A stretch of DNA of 64,000 bases from Leuctra nigra (taxonomy: Eukaryota; Arthropoda; Insecta; Plecoptera; Leuctridae): NCBI GenBank assembly GCA_934045905.1, contig OW203771.1:24436069-24500068 (forward strand), given 5' to 3'. A program made the position numbers and the translations under genes. Each line of letters begins with the position of its first letter. Position 1 is the first letter of the stretch. This document shows, in pieces, positions 24,601 to 36,600 of this stretch. The notes beneath the pieces are model-generated. The model was not told the DNA's origin. It did no database searches and saw nothing but the letters and a program-made list of their open reading frames with translations.

Positions 24601-27600
24601 TTGAAGTGACGTCCGTGTACTTCGCCGTGAGGAACTACTCGCGTGGCTTCTTCGCTGCTGTCACATGTGTCCTTGTGTTTAAGGCTTGCTCTACAGTATT
24701 GAAGTGACGTCCGTCTACTTCGCCGTGAGGAACTACTCGCGTGGCTTCTTCGCTGCTGTCACATGTGTCCTTGTGTTTAAGGCTTGCTCTACAGTATTGA
24801 AGTGACGTCCGTCTACTTCGCCGTGAGGAACTACTCTCGTGGCTTCTTCGCTGCTGTCACATGTGTCCTTGTGTTTAAGGCTTGCTCTACAGTATTGAAG
24901 TGACGTCCGTCTACTTCGCCGTGAGGAACTACTCGCGTGGCTTCTTCGCTGCTGTCACATGTGTCCTTGTGTTTAAGGCTTGCTCTACAGTATTGAAGTG
25001 ACGTCCGTGTACTTCGCCGTGAGGAACTACTCGCGTGGCTTCTTCGCTGCTGTCACATGTGTCCTTGTGTTTAAGGCTTGCTCTACAGTATTGAAGTGAC
25101 GTCCGTGTACTTCGCCGTGAGGAACTACTCGCGTGGCTTCTTCGCTGCTGTCACATGTGTCCTTGTGTTTAAGGCTTGCTCTACAGTATTGAAGTGACGT
25201 CCGTGTACTTCGCCGTGAGGAACTACTCTCGTGGCTTCTTCGCTGCTGTCACATGTGTCCTTGTGTTTAAGGCTTGCTCTACAGTATTGAAGTGACGTCC
25301 GTGTACTTCGCCGTGAGGAACTACTCTCGTGGCTTCTTCGCTGCTGTCACATGTGTCCTTGTGTTTAAGGCTTGCTCTACAGTATTGAAGTGACGTCCGT
25401 GTACTTCGCCGTGAGGAACTACTCTCGTGGCTTCTTCGCTGCTGTCACATGTGTCCTTGTGTTTAAGGCTTGCTCTACAGTATTGAAGTGACGTCCGTGT
25501 ACTTCGCCGTGAGGAACTACTCGCGTGGCTTCTTCGCTGCTGTCACATGTGTCCTTGTGTTTAAGGCTTGCTCTACAGTATTGAAGTGACGTCCGTGTAC
25601 TTCGCCGTGAGGAACTACTCTCGTGGCTTCTTCGCTGCTGTCACATGTGTCCTTGTGTTTAAGGCTTGCTCTACAGTATTGAAGTGACGTCCGTGTACTT
25701 CGCCGTGAGGAACTACTCGCGTGGCTTCTTCGCTGCTGTCACATGTGTCCTTGTGTTTAAGGCTTGCTCTACAGTATTGAAGTGACGTCCGTGTACTTCG
25801 CCGTGAGGAACTACTCTCGTGGCTTCTTCGCTGCTGTCACATGTGTCCTTGTGTTTAAGGCTTGCTCTACAGTATTGAAGTGACGTCCGTGTACTTCGCC
25901 GTGAGGAACTACTCTCGTGGCTTCTTCGCTGCTGTCACATGTGTCCTTGTGTTTAAGGCTTGCTCTACAGTATTGAAGTGACGTCCGTGTACTTCGCCGT
26001 GAGGAACTACTCGCGTGGCTTCTTCGCTGCTGTCACATGTGTCCTTGTGTTTAAGGCTTGCTCTACAGTATTGAAGTGACGTCCGTGTACTTCGCCGTGA
26101 GGAACTACTCGCGTGGCTTCTTCGCTGCTGTCACATGTGTCCTTGTGTTTAAGGCTTGCTCTACAGTATTGAAGTGACGTCCGTGTACTTCGCCGTGAGG
26201 AACTACTCTCGTGGCTTCTTCGCTGCTGTCACATGTGTCCTTGTGTTTAAGGCTTGCTCTACAGTATTGAAGTGACGTCCGTGTACTTCGCCGTGAGGAA
26301 CTACTCTCGTGGCTTCTTCGCTGCTGTCACATGCGTGACCGTGTTCCGACTGTTCGCGGTTTGGTTCGAGCATGAAGGTGACGCTGATACATCTCCCATA
26401 CTGCAGACTAGACTGTTTTCATGATTCTCAATCGGAATCATGATCAGAATTGAATCAAAGTATATTCAAAATGTACTCTCAAGCAGATTTTTTAACCATT
26501 TTCTACTGTCAGTTATTGTAGCTGCAGCGTATAGGGATGGAGCGAACTTGAATTTTGATATCGACTATCGATATCATTTATATCGATATATATCAATATA
26601 TCGATACTTCGACATATCGATATATTGTGATATCGATACTTCGATATATCGATATATTAAAATATCGATACTTCGATTTATCGATATATCAATGATATTG
26701 AAATATCGAATTATCGAAATATTAAAATATCGAAATATTGAAATATTGATATATCGATATATCGAAATATTGATATATGGAAATAATATATTTCTATGTA
26801 AAGGTATGGAAATATTTATATACGCATGAATGCCTTAAATTGCTCCTAAAACTGATAGGAATTTCAAAATAAAATGATAAAAGAAATAACGCAGCCGTTC
26901 CAAAATATAGGGTAACCAGCCAGATAAGAAAGAAAATGTGAATAATCTGTGAAATTTTCAATAATCTGGTAAACGCTGCACTGCAAATATGAATTATTTT
27001 GCCATAGTAGGTATAAACTTCAATTAAGAACATAATTGTATCATGGTTAAGCTTTAATTTATCGATATATCAATATTGAAATATTGAAATATTGAAATAT
27101 CGTATATCGATATTTCGATATTTCAATATATCGCAATTTCGATATTTTTTCATATCGCAATAAATAACGTTGTATCAATATTTTCTCCATCCCTACTGCA
27201 GCGTACCACCTGCAAGTGAATGAAAGGTAAACCCTGTCCTTTATACTACAGTACTAGAGCTGTGTTAGTTGCAAGGGTTTACCTTTCAAGGACATTATTA
27301 ATTATTTAGTATTTATTTGCAAACAGAACTGAATCCACAAGTGCAAATATAATAAACAACATAGAACATACACTTAAATATAAAATATAATTAAAATATA
27401 GTAAAACAGTAGACACATGAGATAAATAAAATAGAAAATGTTTCTTATAAATTATAAATTTTCCATCAAATAAATATAATATAAGTAATCGTTGGTACAT
27501 TCTAATAAAATATAAATGTTCCATAAAATAAATATAACATTGATAATCGTTTTTAATACAAAGTCTTGCCCCCAAATTATCTCTGCCTTAGTCTCAAAAT

Positions 27601-30600
27601 TAATCAAAATCACTATTAGGAAAAGAGTTATCAGACTGTTGTTTACTCGAATAAAATATCTATTCAATTTTATGTAGTTGCAGATTTAGTTTCTATAATC
27701 TTCGTTATATGCATGTTCTTAGTAGAAAATATATGTGTTTGGGCCAAGTCACTTAGATGTAATCAATTATCACTGCACATTTGTTTTGTTTCTTTTCACT
27801 ATTTGACTTTGGCTTTTTCTATCACCTATTGTTACTTTTCTTTACTTCACTGGCATTTTGTCACCAAAACCAAAAGCATATCTCTTTGTCATTTCTCTTT
27901 TCAATAAAATCTATTTAATCCTTTCTGCAGTTTAATCTTTTTCTACAACCCTCTTCACGTTCAGACACAGTCCAACCTCTTAATTGTCCTAATCTGAAAT
28001 AAGGCGACGTTGTCTATTTTCGAGACACTTCTTCTAGCCCTTTGTGCTGGCCAATTGGTCGTGTTATCAAGCTATTTCCAGGACGTGACGAAGTCGTGCG
28101 GGTAGTCTCTATTCGCACTCCTCACGGCACTGTCAACCGCTTGTCAACCGCTTGGTGACCCTCCCTACTGGTGTGGATTCTCCAATCTCTTGAAGACAAC
28201 CTCCAGACACTAATCAAGAGAGCTTCCTGTACCATCACCAAGATGCTGAGCTCCATTTTTCAAGATATCTAATTCCTTTATGTATCTAATTTTTTCGATT
28301 TAAAAATTCTCATTTTGGTGGGCCGTATGTTTGCGTTAAGGCCGGGTTGGACCAACTCTGGATTAAGTTAACTAACGATGAATCCAGTTGGCGCGAATTC
28401 CACAGCCAATAAGATTCACTAATTTTTACTAACCATCTAGTGGAGCGGTCGCTCCACCCAGCCAAGTCGTACTATACACTCACAGTCACTCAACATACCG
28501 TAAATGCCTAATAAACTGAGGAGCAGACCAAACACTTTTACTGTAAGCAACAACATGGCATTTTCGGCCTACTGGATCTTAAAATTGGAAAATCTCACAT
28601 TGTTGTGAAATGTCTTAATTTCGAGCTATGGCCCACCCCACCCCATTTGGGAACAACAGGTTTTGCCATTTGCGAGCTAGAGGGCCATGAAAACAGTGAA
28701 ATTATACCCCTTCTTAAAGCTATCTGATGATGATGATTCAGATATCAGGAAACATTGTTGACAGGGCCACAGCCTAAACGGCTGAACCGATCGACCTGAA
28801 ACTTTTACCACATATGCACTTTTGGCGTCTGATGATACCTTGCCTCTTGTGATTTTTTGTGCCGCCATTTTTAAACCGGAAGTGACGTCATAACTCAAAA
28901 ACGTCTGGACCGATTAGAACGAAATTAGCGCCATTCGATTTAGATGGTCATCTTTATGAAGTATCAATAAAAAAAATATTATTTTCTTATTTTCTAAACC
29001 GGAAGTGACGTCATAAATACGCAATATTTAACTTATTTCAACAAATTATACTTAAAATACATACATAATTAACTTACATTGTAACATAGACAATACAATT
29101 TATATATTCAAGGTAGCAGTGTTCTCGGCCGCCATTCCTGAAACCGGAAATGACGTCATATATCTAAAACGCCTGTACCGATTGCAACTGAACTAGCTCC
29201 TGCGTATTCATTCTGCTATTTATTTGAAAAATCAATTGTGAAAAATGAATAAATAAATTAATGGTACCGGAAATGGCGGCAGGAACCACTAAATGAAACC
29301 GGAAGTGACGTCATATATTACAAACGGCATGACCGATTTTACGGAAATATAGGGATTAGGAATTCAGATGGTCGTTCATGAAGGTATCAAATAGATAAAA
29401 CTAGATTGTTTTCTTATTACCTATACCGGAATTCGGCCGCTATTTCAAAACCGGAAGTGACGTCATGTATCGAAAACGGCTGGATCGATTATAACGAAAC
29501 TTAAGCTATTCTTCTTGGATAATCATTTTCATCTTATACCAAACGCAACTTTTCATAGTAACCAAATCGGTTGAGGCGTATTTTTTTAAAGAAATTAGTC
29601 CCTGCTCGGACATGTGCTACAAGCTGTATGAATAAACTAACAAAAGAAGTGATATCCCAGAAAAAACACTCCGTGTAAAAAAGGCAGCCAAGTCTCTTTA
29701 CTTTAAAAAAATTCAACACCGAAAAGGAGTGATATCAAAAAAGGAGCCAAGTCAATGACATTTCCAAATATTTAATCGTATTTTTGAAATAAAAGAATAA
29801 ACACCGAGAAATACTTTTCTAAAGGACTTAGCGCATCGTTTTTTTAAAGACATTTTTCTATAAGCATAAGCATAAGTCATTTATATACAACAGTCATTAA
29901 GAATTTTTAGAATAATAGGGAAACATCCTTCAATTACATATTATACATACCTACTGTAAAATATTTTCTATTTGAATATATACGCGATGAAACTTGTTGT
30001 CTATGTTTTCTATAAATACACAATAGTTATCTTCGTAATATTGTTTCGTGGTCAACATAATTAAGTCTCATGCGTTATACCTTCTCATCATGAAATACAT
30101 TTCAATTAATCCACATTTTATAACAATACATTTCACAAAGTACACAGTCACATTGTATTTCTATTAAAAAAAATATCTTTATACTTTAAAAATATATAAT
30201 AGTGTTCCATAGATAGTTAGTAATTATTTGACAACGTTTCATGAATTCCTTCAGTTAAGATCAAATTATGAAAAGATACCCTTCTAATATCACCATATTA
30301 ACAGTAGGTACTGCAAGAATATGTATGAGCCCACTTCCAATTGTTATTTAATTCTTCCATCCTTATATTACTTATCTATTACAGCATGAAATCTTTCTTC
30401 TCGCCATTGACAAAACTATAAAATAGCCAATACTAAAAGTAGCTTGATTCATAGATTCTAAATCTAATAGAAAGAGGAAAATGTACCTACTTGTAAATTT
30501 CTTTCCACTTTTAGGATAGAATTATGTCTTTAAAAAAACGATGCGCCAAGTCCTTTTGTAAAGTATTTCTCGCTGTTTATTCTTTTATTTCAAAAATACG

Positions 30601-33600
30601 ATTAAATATTTGGAAATGTCATTGACTTGGCTCCTTTTTTGATATCACTCCTTTTCGGTGTTGAATTTTTTTAAAGTAAAGAGACTTGGCTGCCTTTTTT
30701 ACACGGAGTGTTTTTTCTGGTCAATAACTAACTTAATCCAGAGTTGGTCCTACCTGGCCTAAGTCACTTAGATGTAATCAATTATCACTGCACATTTGTT
30801 TCGTTTCTTTTCAAATTTTCCCTATGACACTATTTGACTTTGGCTTTTTCTATCACATATTGTTACTTTTCCTTACATCACTGGCATTTTGTCACCAAAA
30901 CCAAAAGCATTCTCTCTTTGTCATTTCTCTTTTCAATAAAACCTATGTAATCCTTTCTGCAGTGTACTCTTTCTCTACAACCCTCTTCACGTTCAGATAC
31001 AGTCCACCTCTCAATCAAACAATATGTAAAGGTTTAAGGTAGGTATCACCCTAGCCTACCCTGTGACAAACATTTCTGCAGATTTTAACCAATATTTATT
31101 ACATTCTAACACATGAATTGCTGCAAAAATTTAAATATTAAGTTTTTGATTTGTTTTATAGATTTTTCATTGTTGTGATTCATAACAATGGAAAAAACAC
31201 TATTTTTCAAAAACGATTACTTTTTACTGGTTACTCCTAGAGACCTGTATTTTTTTGTAAGGATTTATGAATGTTATAAATGTTTTGAGGGGGCGGGTTT
31301 ACTTTTTAAAATAATTGAAGTAATTACAAATGTATTGTAATTTTTTAAATTATTACCAATAAAAAATTATTCAAACTATAATATAAAATTGAGTATGAGC
31401 TGTAAAGAAAAAATAGGTCGTCGAAACATGGACGATATGTTTATCTACTGAACAATAAAATAATGTGAATATCTTTCAAAAAGGAAAGATATCTTGTTTG
31501 AAAGATACACAAATCCAGGAAAACCTAGTTCTGTGATACGGAGCTAAAAGATACACACACTAAGGCAATGTAGTACCTACCTGATACACTGTCATATTAA
31601 AATTTAATTATAAAATTGAATATATAGCAGGAAGAAGTGACACATTTAAATATACATTGAAAAAAAATGGAAAAATAAGAAATTAATATCACTTGCGTAA
31701 TACATTACTAATTTAATAACTTCCGTATTGTTTCATTTCAGAGACTTTGACTGCTTTATACGAGACTAATTTTAATGCTCACGTTCCATTTGACATTAAA
31801 GAGTTGATTGCGTTTGCTTTGATGGGGTAAGCAAATGAACTTTGAACTGAATCGACGAATAATAAAGTGGAATTCAACATTGCTATGGAATGTTACAGAG
31901 TAATATGTGGATTAGGAGGCGCAGCGTATGTCTGGCTCCATCGACAATATGTATTTGCCATGAGAAGAAATACGTATCTCACCAGTTTTTTACAGAAAAA
32001 GTAAGACATTCATCTGAATCATCTGAATCTGTATTGGAGAAAAATATTAAATGATAATGGTAGTTTCGGTATAGTATAGTTTCGGTATAACTATGCATCT
32101 TTATTTCACATTTTAATATGATATTTAAATCAATATTCATTTCTAAATAAGATAAATTCCCCATACAACAATGATATGATATGATATGAAGAGGACGTTT
32201 TCAATGCTAATCGTACATTTGATTTCAGTCGCTTCTTGTACCCATTCATCGTTGCGCTGACATTTGCATCGGTGTCTTTTCCTCTTGGCCTCGGCCAATT
32301 CATGGCTGCAGAGTTAGACACCCACCATCAGGTAACAACAAGACGCGGGACGCTTATGACCTCGGTATTGCCAGAGTGTACATTGATACGGCACCAAGGA
32401 AGACGTTCGGTCCTGTTCGTGTCCCGCCACGGTCGGAAACATCAGATTTCTTCGTGCCTTGTCTCGCTTGAGGGAACGCAATGCTATTGGGAAGTAATAA
32501 AACATTTTATTTGATCTTGCTTATATTTAACTATAATCTAAAATATTAGTTAAAAATTAGTTGATTATACATATACTTACATTTTGAGTTATTCCCAGTT
32601 ATAGTTAAGATATTCTCTATTTTAACTTTGTATTTGTAAAAAACGTTTTTTGTGATTCATCTATCAAAATACCTCTTGTGCGAGAATTTAAGAAAGAACG
32701 AAAATAATAACGAATACCTCTGTCTGAACTTGCACAATATCGTTAGAAAAAAATACAGGCTTAAATTATTAAACAGATAATCTTATGATGCTCACTTTCG
32801 TTCCATATTGAGTTTAAAAAAAAAATTATCTCATATACATTTTACGATATCTTTTTTCACAAATAAATTTGGCAAGTGTTGGCAGACAAAAGCCAAATGC
32901 TAATTAGCCCAATGACAGTGATTATTGTTAATACAGGAAAGGTTTTCATGTACAAAATACGAACAGGGTACATTTCGGAAGTATTGTAAGAAACGAAACG
33001 AGGCCGAACGCAACGAAAGATATTTCTTGGTGTCGTATGAATGTACGGTCTGGTTGAGCGAGCGTAGCGAGCGTCTCCTTTCGGCTCATTTGGCACGGAC
33101 CTCTGTTTTTTTTTGTTTTTTTGTTTTTTTTCTGTTGGGTGAGGCTGTACAGGTCAGAGTTTTTCTTCGATCGATCTGAAATTTTGCACACATGTAGAGA
33201 CAACCTTTTCTGTTTGCAGACCCCAAATTTTTTTTAAATCCATTCATTGGTTAAAATTGAAATAAACATCTCCTGATAGGTTGAAAAATGAAAATGGTAT
33301 TCGATAAATCTGATCAAATTCATATTTTGGCTATACAGGTCAGAGTTTTACTTTGATCTAGCTGAAATTTTGCACACATGTTAAACCAACCTTCTCTGTT
33401 TGCAGACCATATTTTTTTTGAAATCCATTAATTGGTTAAAATTTAAATAAATATCTCCTGATAGGCTGAAAAATGAAAACGGTCTTCGATAATTCAGATC
33501 AAACTCATATTTTGCATGATCATTAAGACTAACATTGTCTCTTATTTTACAAAATTTCATCCCAATCAGTTAAGAACGTATGAACTTATTAACATTTTTA

Positions 33601-36600
33601 ATATCTGTCAGTAATGAAGTATCAAAATGAATGTTTTCCAGTGCCAATTGGATTGAATCTGATTTGTTTTATTTTAACCAGGGTTCTTAGATGCTTAGAT
33701 GTTATTTTCAAGTTTCAATGAAAAGCATAATAATATGTTGTGTTGATTGAGTTATCATATTTCAATTCAATATGGATGTATATGTTTTCTGTGCTTGTGT
33801 ACGCATTTCCGGTTCGAGAATTTGCATGTCCCCGTGCTCGCTCACCAACGCGTTACACTGAGCGTTTTCCTAGTAATACGCATACGGGACTGGGACTGGA
33901 AACAAATAAAATTTAATTTAACCTAATTCACAAGCGTTGAAATACAACAACAGATTTGTACAAGATTCAGTATTCATAATGACCGACAATTCAGTTTTTT
34001 AGAACCATTTTAATAAGTTTGTTCACCAACTTCACCTGGACAAAAGTAATTTCTTTCCCAAATTTAATCAAATTTAATTTAATTTAACTTAATTCACAAA
34101 TGATGTGGAAAATATCTACAACAGATTTTTACAAGATTCAGTTTCATGGCATTGACAGACAATTTAGTTTCTTGGTAACAATTGATTATGTACTACCTAA
34201 GTGTTGTTTAGATTATAGATTTATTCACCAACTTCACGTGGACAAAAGAAGAGCTGAATGCTGAAGAGGCTTATGTGTTGCGGCATTGGGTGACCCCGTA
34301 CTCCGACGTGTTCGTCAGCCTGGCGGGGTTCGTCGTGTACACGGTAACACCACATTCACTTCAGACTGACCCTGGCGGGGTTCGTCGTGTACACGGTAAC
34401 ACCACATTCACTTCAGACTGACCCTGGCGGGGTTCGTCGTGTACACGGTAACACCACATTCACTTCAGACTGACCCTGGCGGGGTTCGTCGTGTACACGG
34501 TAACACCTCATTCACTTCAGACTGACCCTGGCGGGGTTCGTCGTGTACACGGTAACACCTCATTCACTTCAGACTGACCCTGGCGGGGTTCGTCGTGTAC
34601 ACGGTAACACCACATTCACTTCAGACTGACCCTGGCGGGGTTCGTCGTGTACACGGTAACACCACATTCACTTCAGACTGACCCTGGCGGGGTTCGTCGT
34701 GTACACGGTAACACCACATTCACTTCAGACTGACCCTGGCGGGGTTCGTCGTTACACGGTAACACCACATTCACTTCAGACTGACCCTGGCGGGGTTCGT
34801 CGTGTACACGGTAACACCACATTCACTTCAGACTGACCCTGGCGGGGTTCGTCGTGTACACGGTAACACCACATTCACTTCAGACTGACCCTGGCGGGGT
34901 TCGTCGTTACACGGTAACACCTCATTCACTTCGGCAAAGTCAATCCATGGATATCGATTGGCTACTGAGAAAAGTCATTAAATTAACAAATTCACAACAT
35001 ATTTACATTTATTTATTTTATTTCATAAAAAATTAAACATCTTCAAATATTTGGAGATAGTTGTTTATATTTTTTTCGTTGAAAAAAGTAGTAAAAGTTA
35101 TGAAAGTCTTCGATGATCATTTTTTGTGAAGAACATATCTTCACATATTTTAAGGGAAGAGGAATTTTCTATTTACTAAAAATTACTTGGAGCATCGTTT
35201 TTTGTGTATTATAGATAGGACCTATATTATAGATATAAGTTGGTTACATACATTGATATCTGGCCTGCTCGTCTATTATTTATACACGATGCGCCAAGTA
35301 TTTTATCGATTTTTTAAATAGTTTTGACTTGGTCCATATTTTGATATCACTATTTTTTAATGCTTAATTTTAGATTTCTTTAATTTTTTTCTTAGTTGCA
35401 GAGACTAAGCTGCCTTATTTACATGGAGTGTTTTTTCTGGGATAATCATAACTGTAAAACATAAAGAATGTATTTTTTTTATTTGTTATTGTTTCATTAC
35501 CCAAAAGTATAATTATTAAAGTGAAATAATATGATATATATTGAATAACTACCTTTAAAATTATTTTTCCTTAGGGCTGTGGGATGAAATATTGTATTCC
35601 CACTCAAATTAAAAGGTGGTTTAGATGAGATAAAAATCCAAAATTTATCTTGTTTATCTTATATAAGAAAATATTTCAATAGTACAAAAAAATGACTTAC
35701 TGATTTCTAGGTAAATAATAAGAGTAACTTATGTCGTGAAATGATGCACGTTCGCTAAAATAACATATGTCGAGTAAAGAGGTGTGAATCATCTAATGTT
35801 TTCTATGGTTTGGATTTCAGTTCATTTTCTCTATAATTGGTGCTACAGTCGCTATTCCGTCCGGCAACTTCATCCCCGTGTTTAAACTGGGAGCTGGATT
35901 GGGACGTCTCTTGGGCGAGCTGATGCATTGCTGGTTTCCCAACGGCATGAGTTTTAATGGCCTGGTGATCCCCATCATACCAGGTACTGATAACAAAAAA
36001 CAACTCTGTACCATGCCGGTATACTATCAAACACACAAATTACTAGGAGGCCTGTAGAAGACAGCCAAAGCGCTGTCGAAATATTGCCTCCGTATTTTAA
36101 TTTGTGTTTTTATATTCCGGCATCAATATATATATAAAATATATTATATAAAAATTATACTGGCGTCACGAACAGGTTGGCTGGGTGGTAACGCTCTGAA
36201 CTTGTATTCCGGAAGCCCGGGTTCGATTCCCGCGGCAGTCCTTCCTGACTGGGGTTTTTTCGTGGTATTCCCTCAGTCCACAGGCAAATGCTGGAAAGGT
36301 ATACCCTACTAATAGGCCACGACCGCCTCCTTCCCACCTTTCATCCTCACCTACTCTTCACCATCATCTCCCAATCATCATCATAGTCATTCATCCGTCG
36401 ACATTAGCCTCGCTGCAGAACAGTGCGACGACGTTAAGCCCCAGACAAAAAAAATATACCGGCGTCGTCCAGAGTAGGGTTTTTATCATATTCATTACCG
36501 GTACATTAACTTCATCGTTTTATTATATCAGGTACTGTTTCATTTTTTTTTGTCTGGGGCACAACCTTACCGAGCGTTGTGCCCAAATTTGCCAATCTCC

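Larger units (their letters stand above)
26378..31741 (+). other. Intron 7
   Basis: Contains the TATCGA-rich hAT-like MITE, two direct repeats (27742-27988 and 30757-31013) and hairpin-headed copy E nested in a palindromic MITE. 31014-31741 is AT-rich with nothing supportable. Confidence 0.7.

Noticed and set aside
21925..26334. Regular spacing suggested a CRISPR array
   Set aside because: There are no unique spacers. The whole 98-bp unit repeats and derives from a host exon and its acceptor, in an animal genome.
26440..26829. 129-codon frame with many Ile/Tyr/Asp residues
   Set aside because: Produced by TATCGA repeats within a MITE; no protein-like composition or family.
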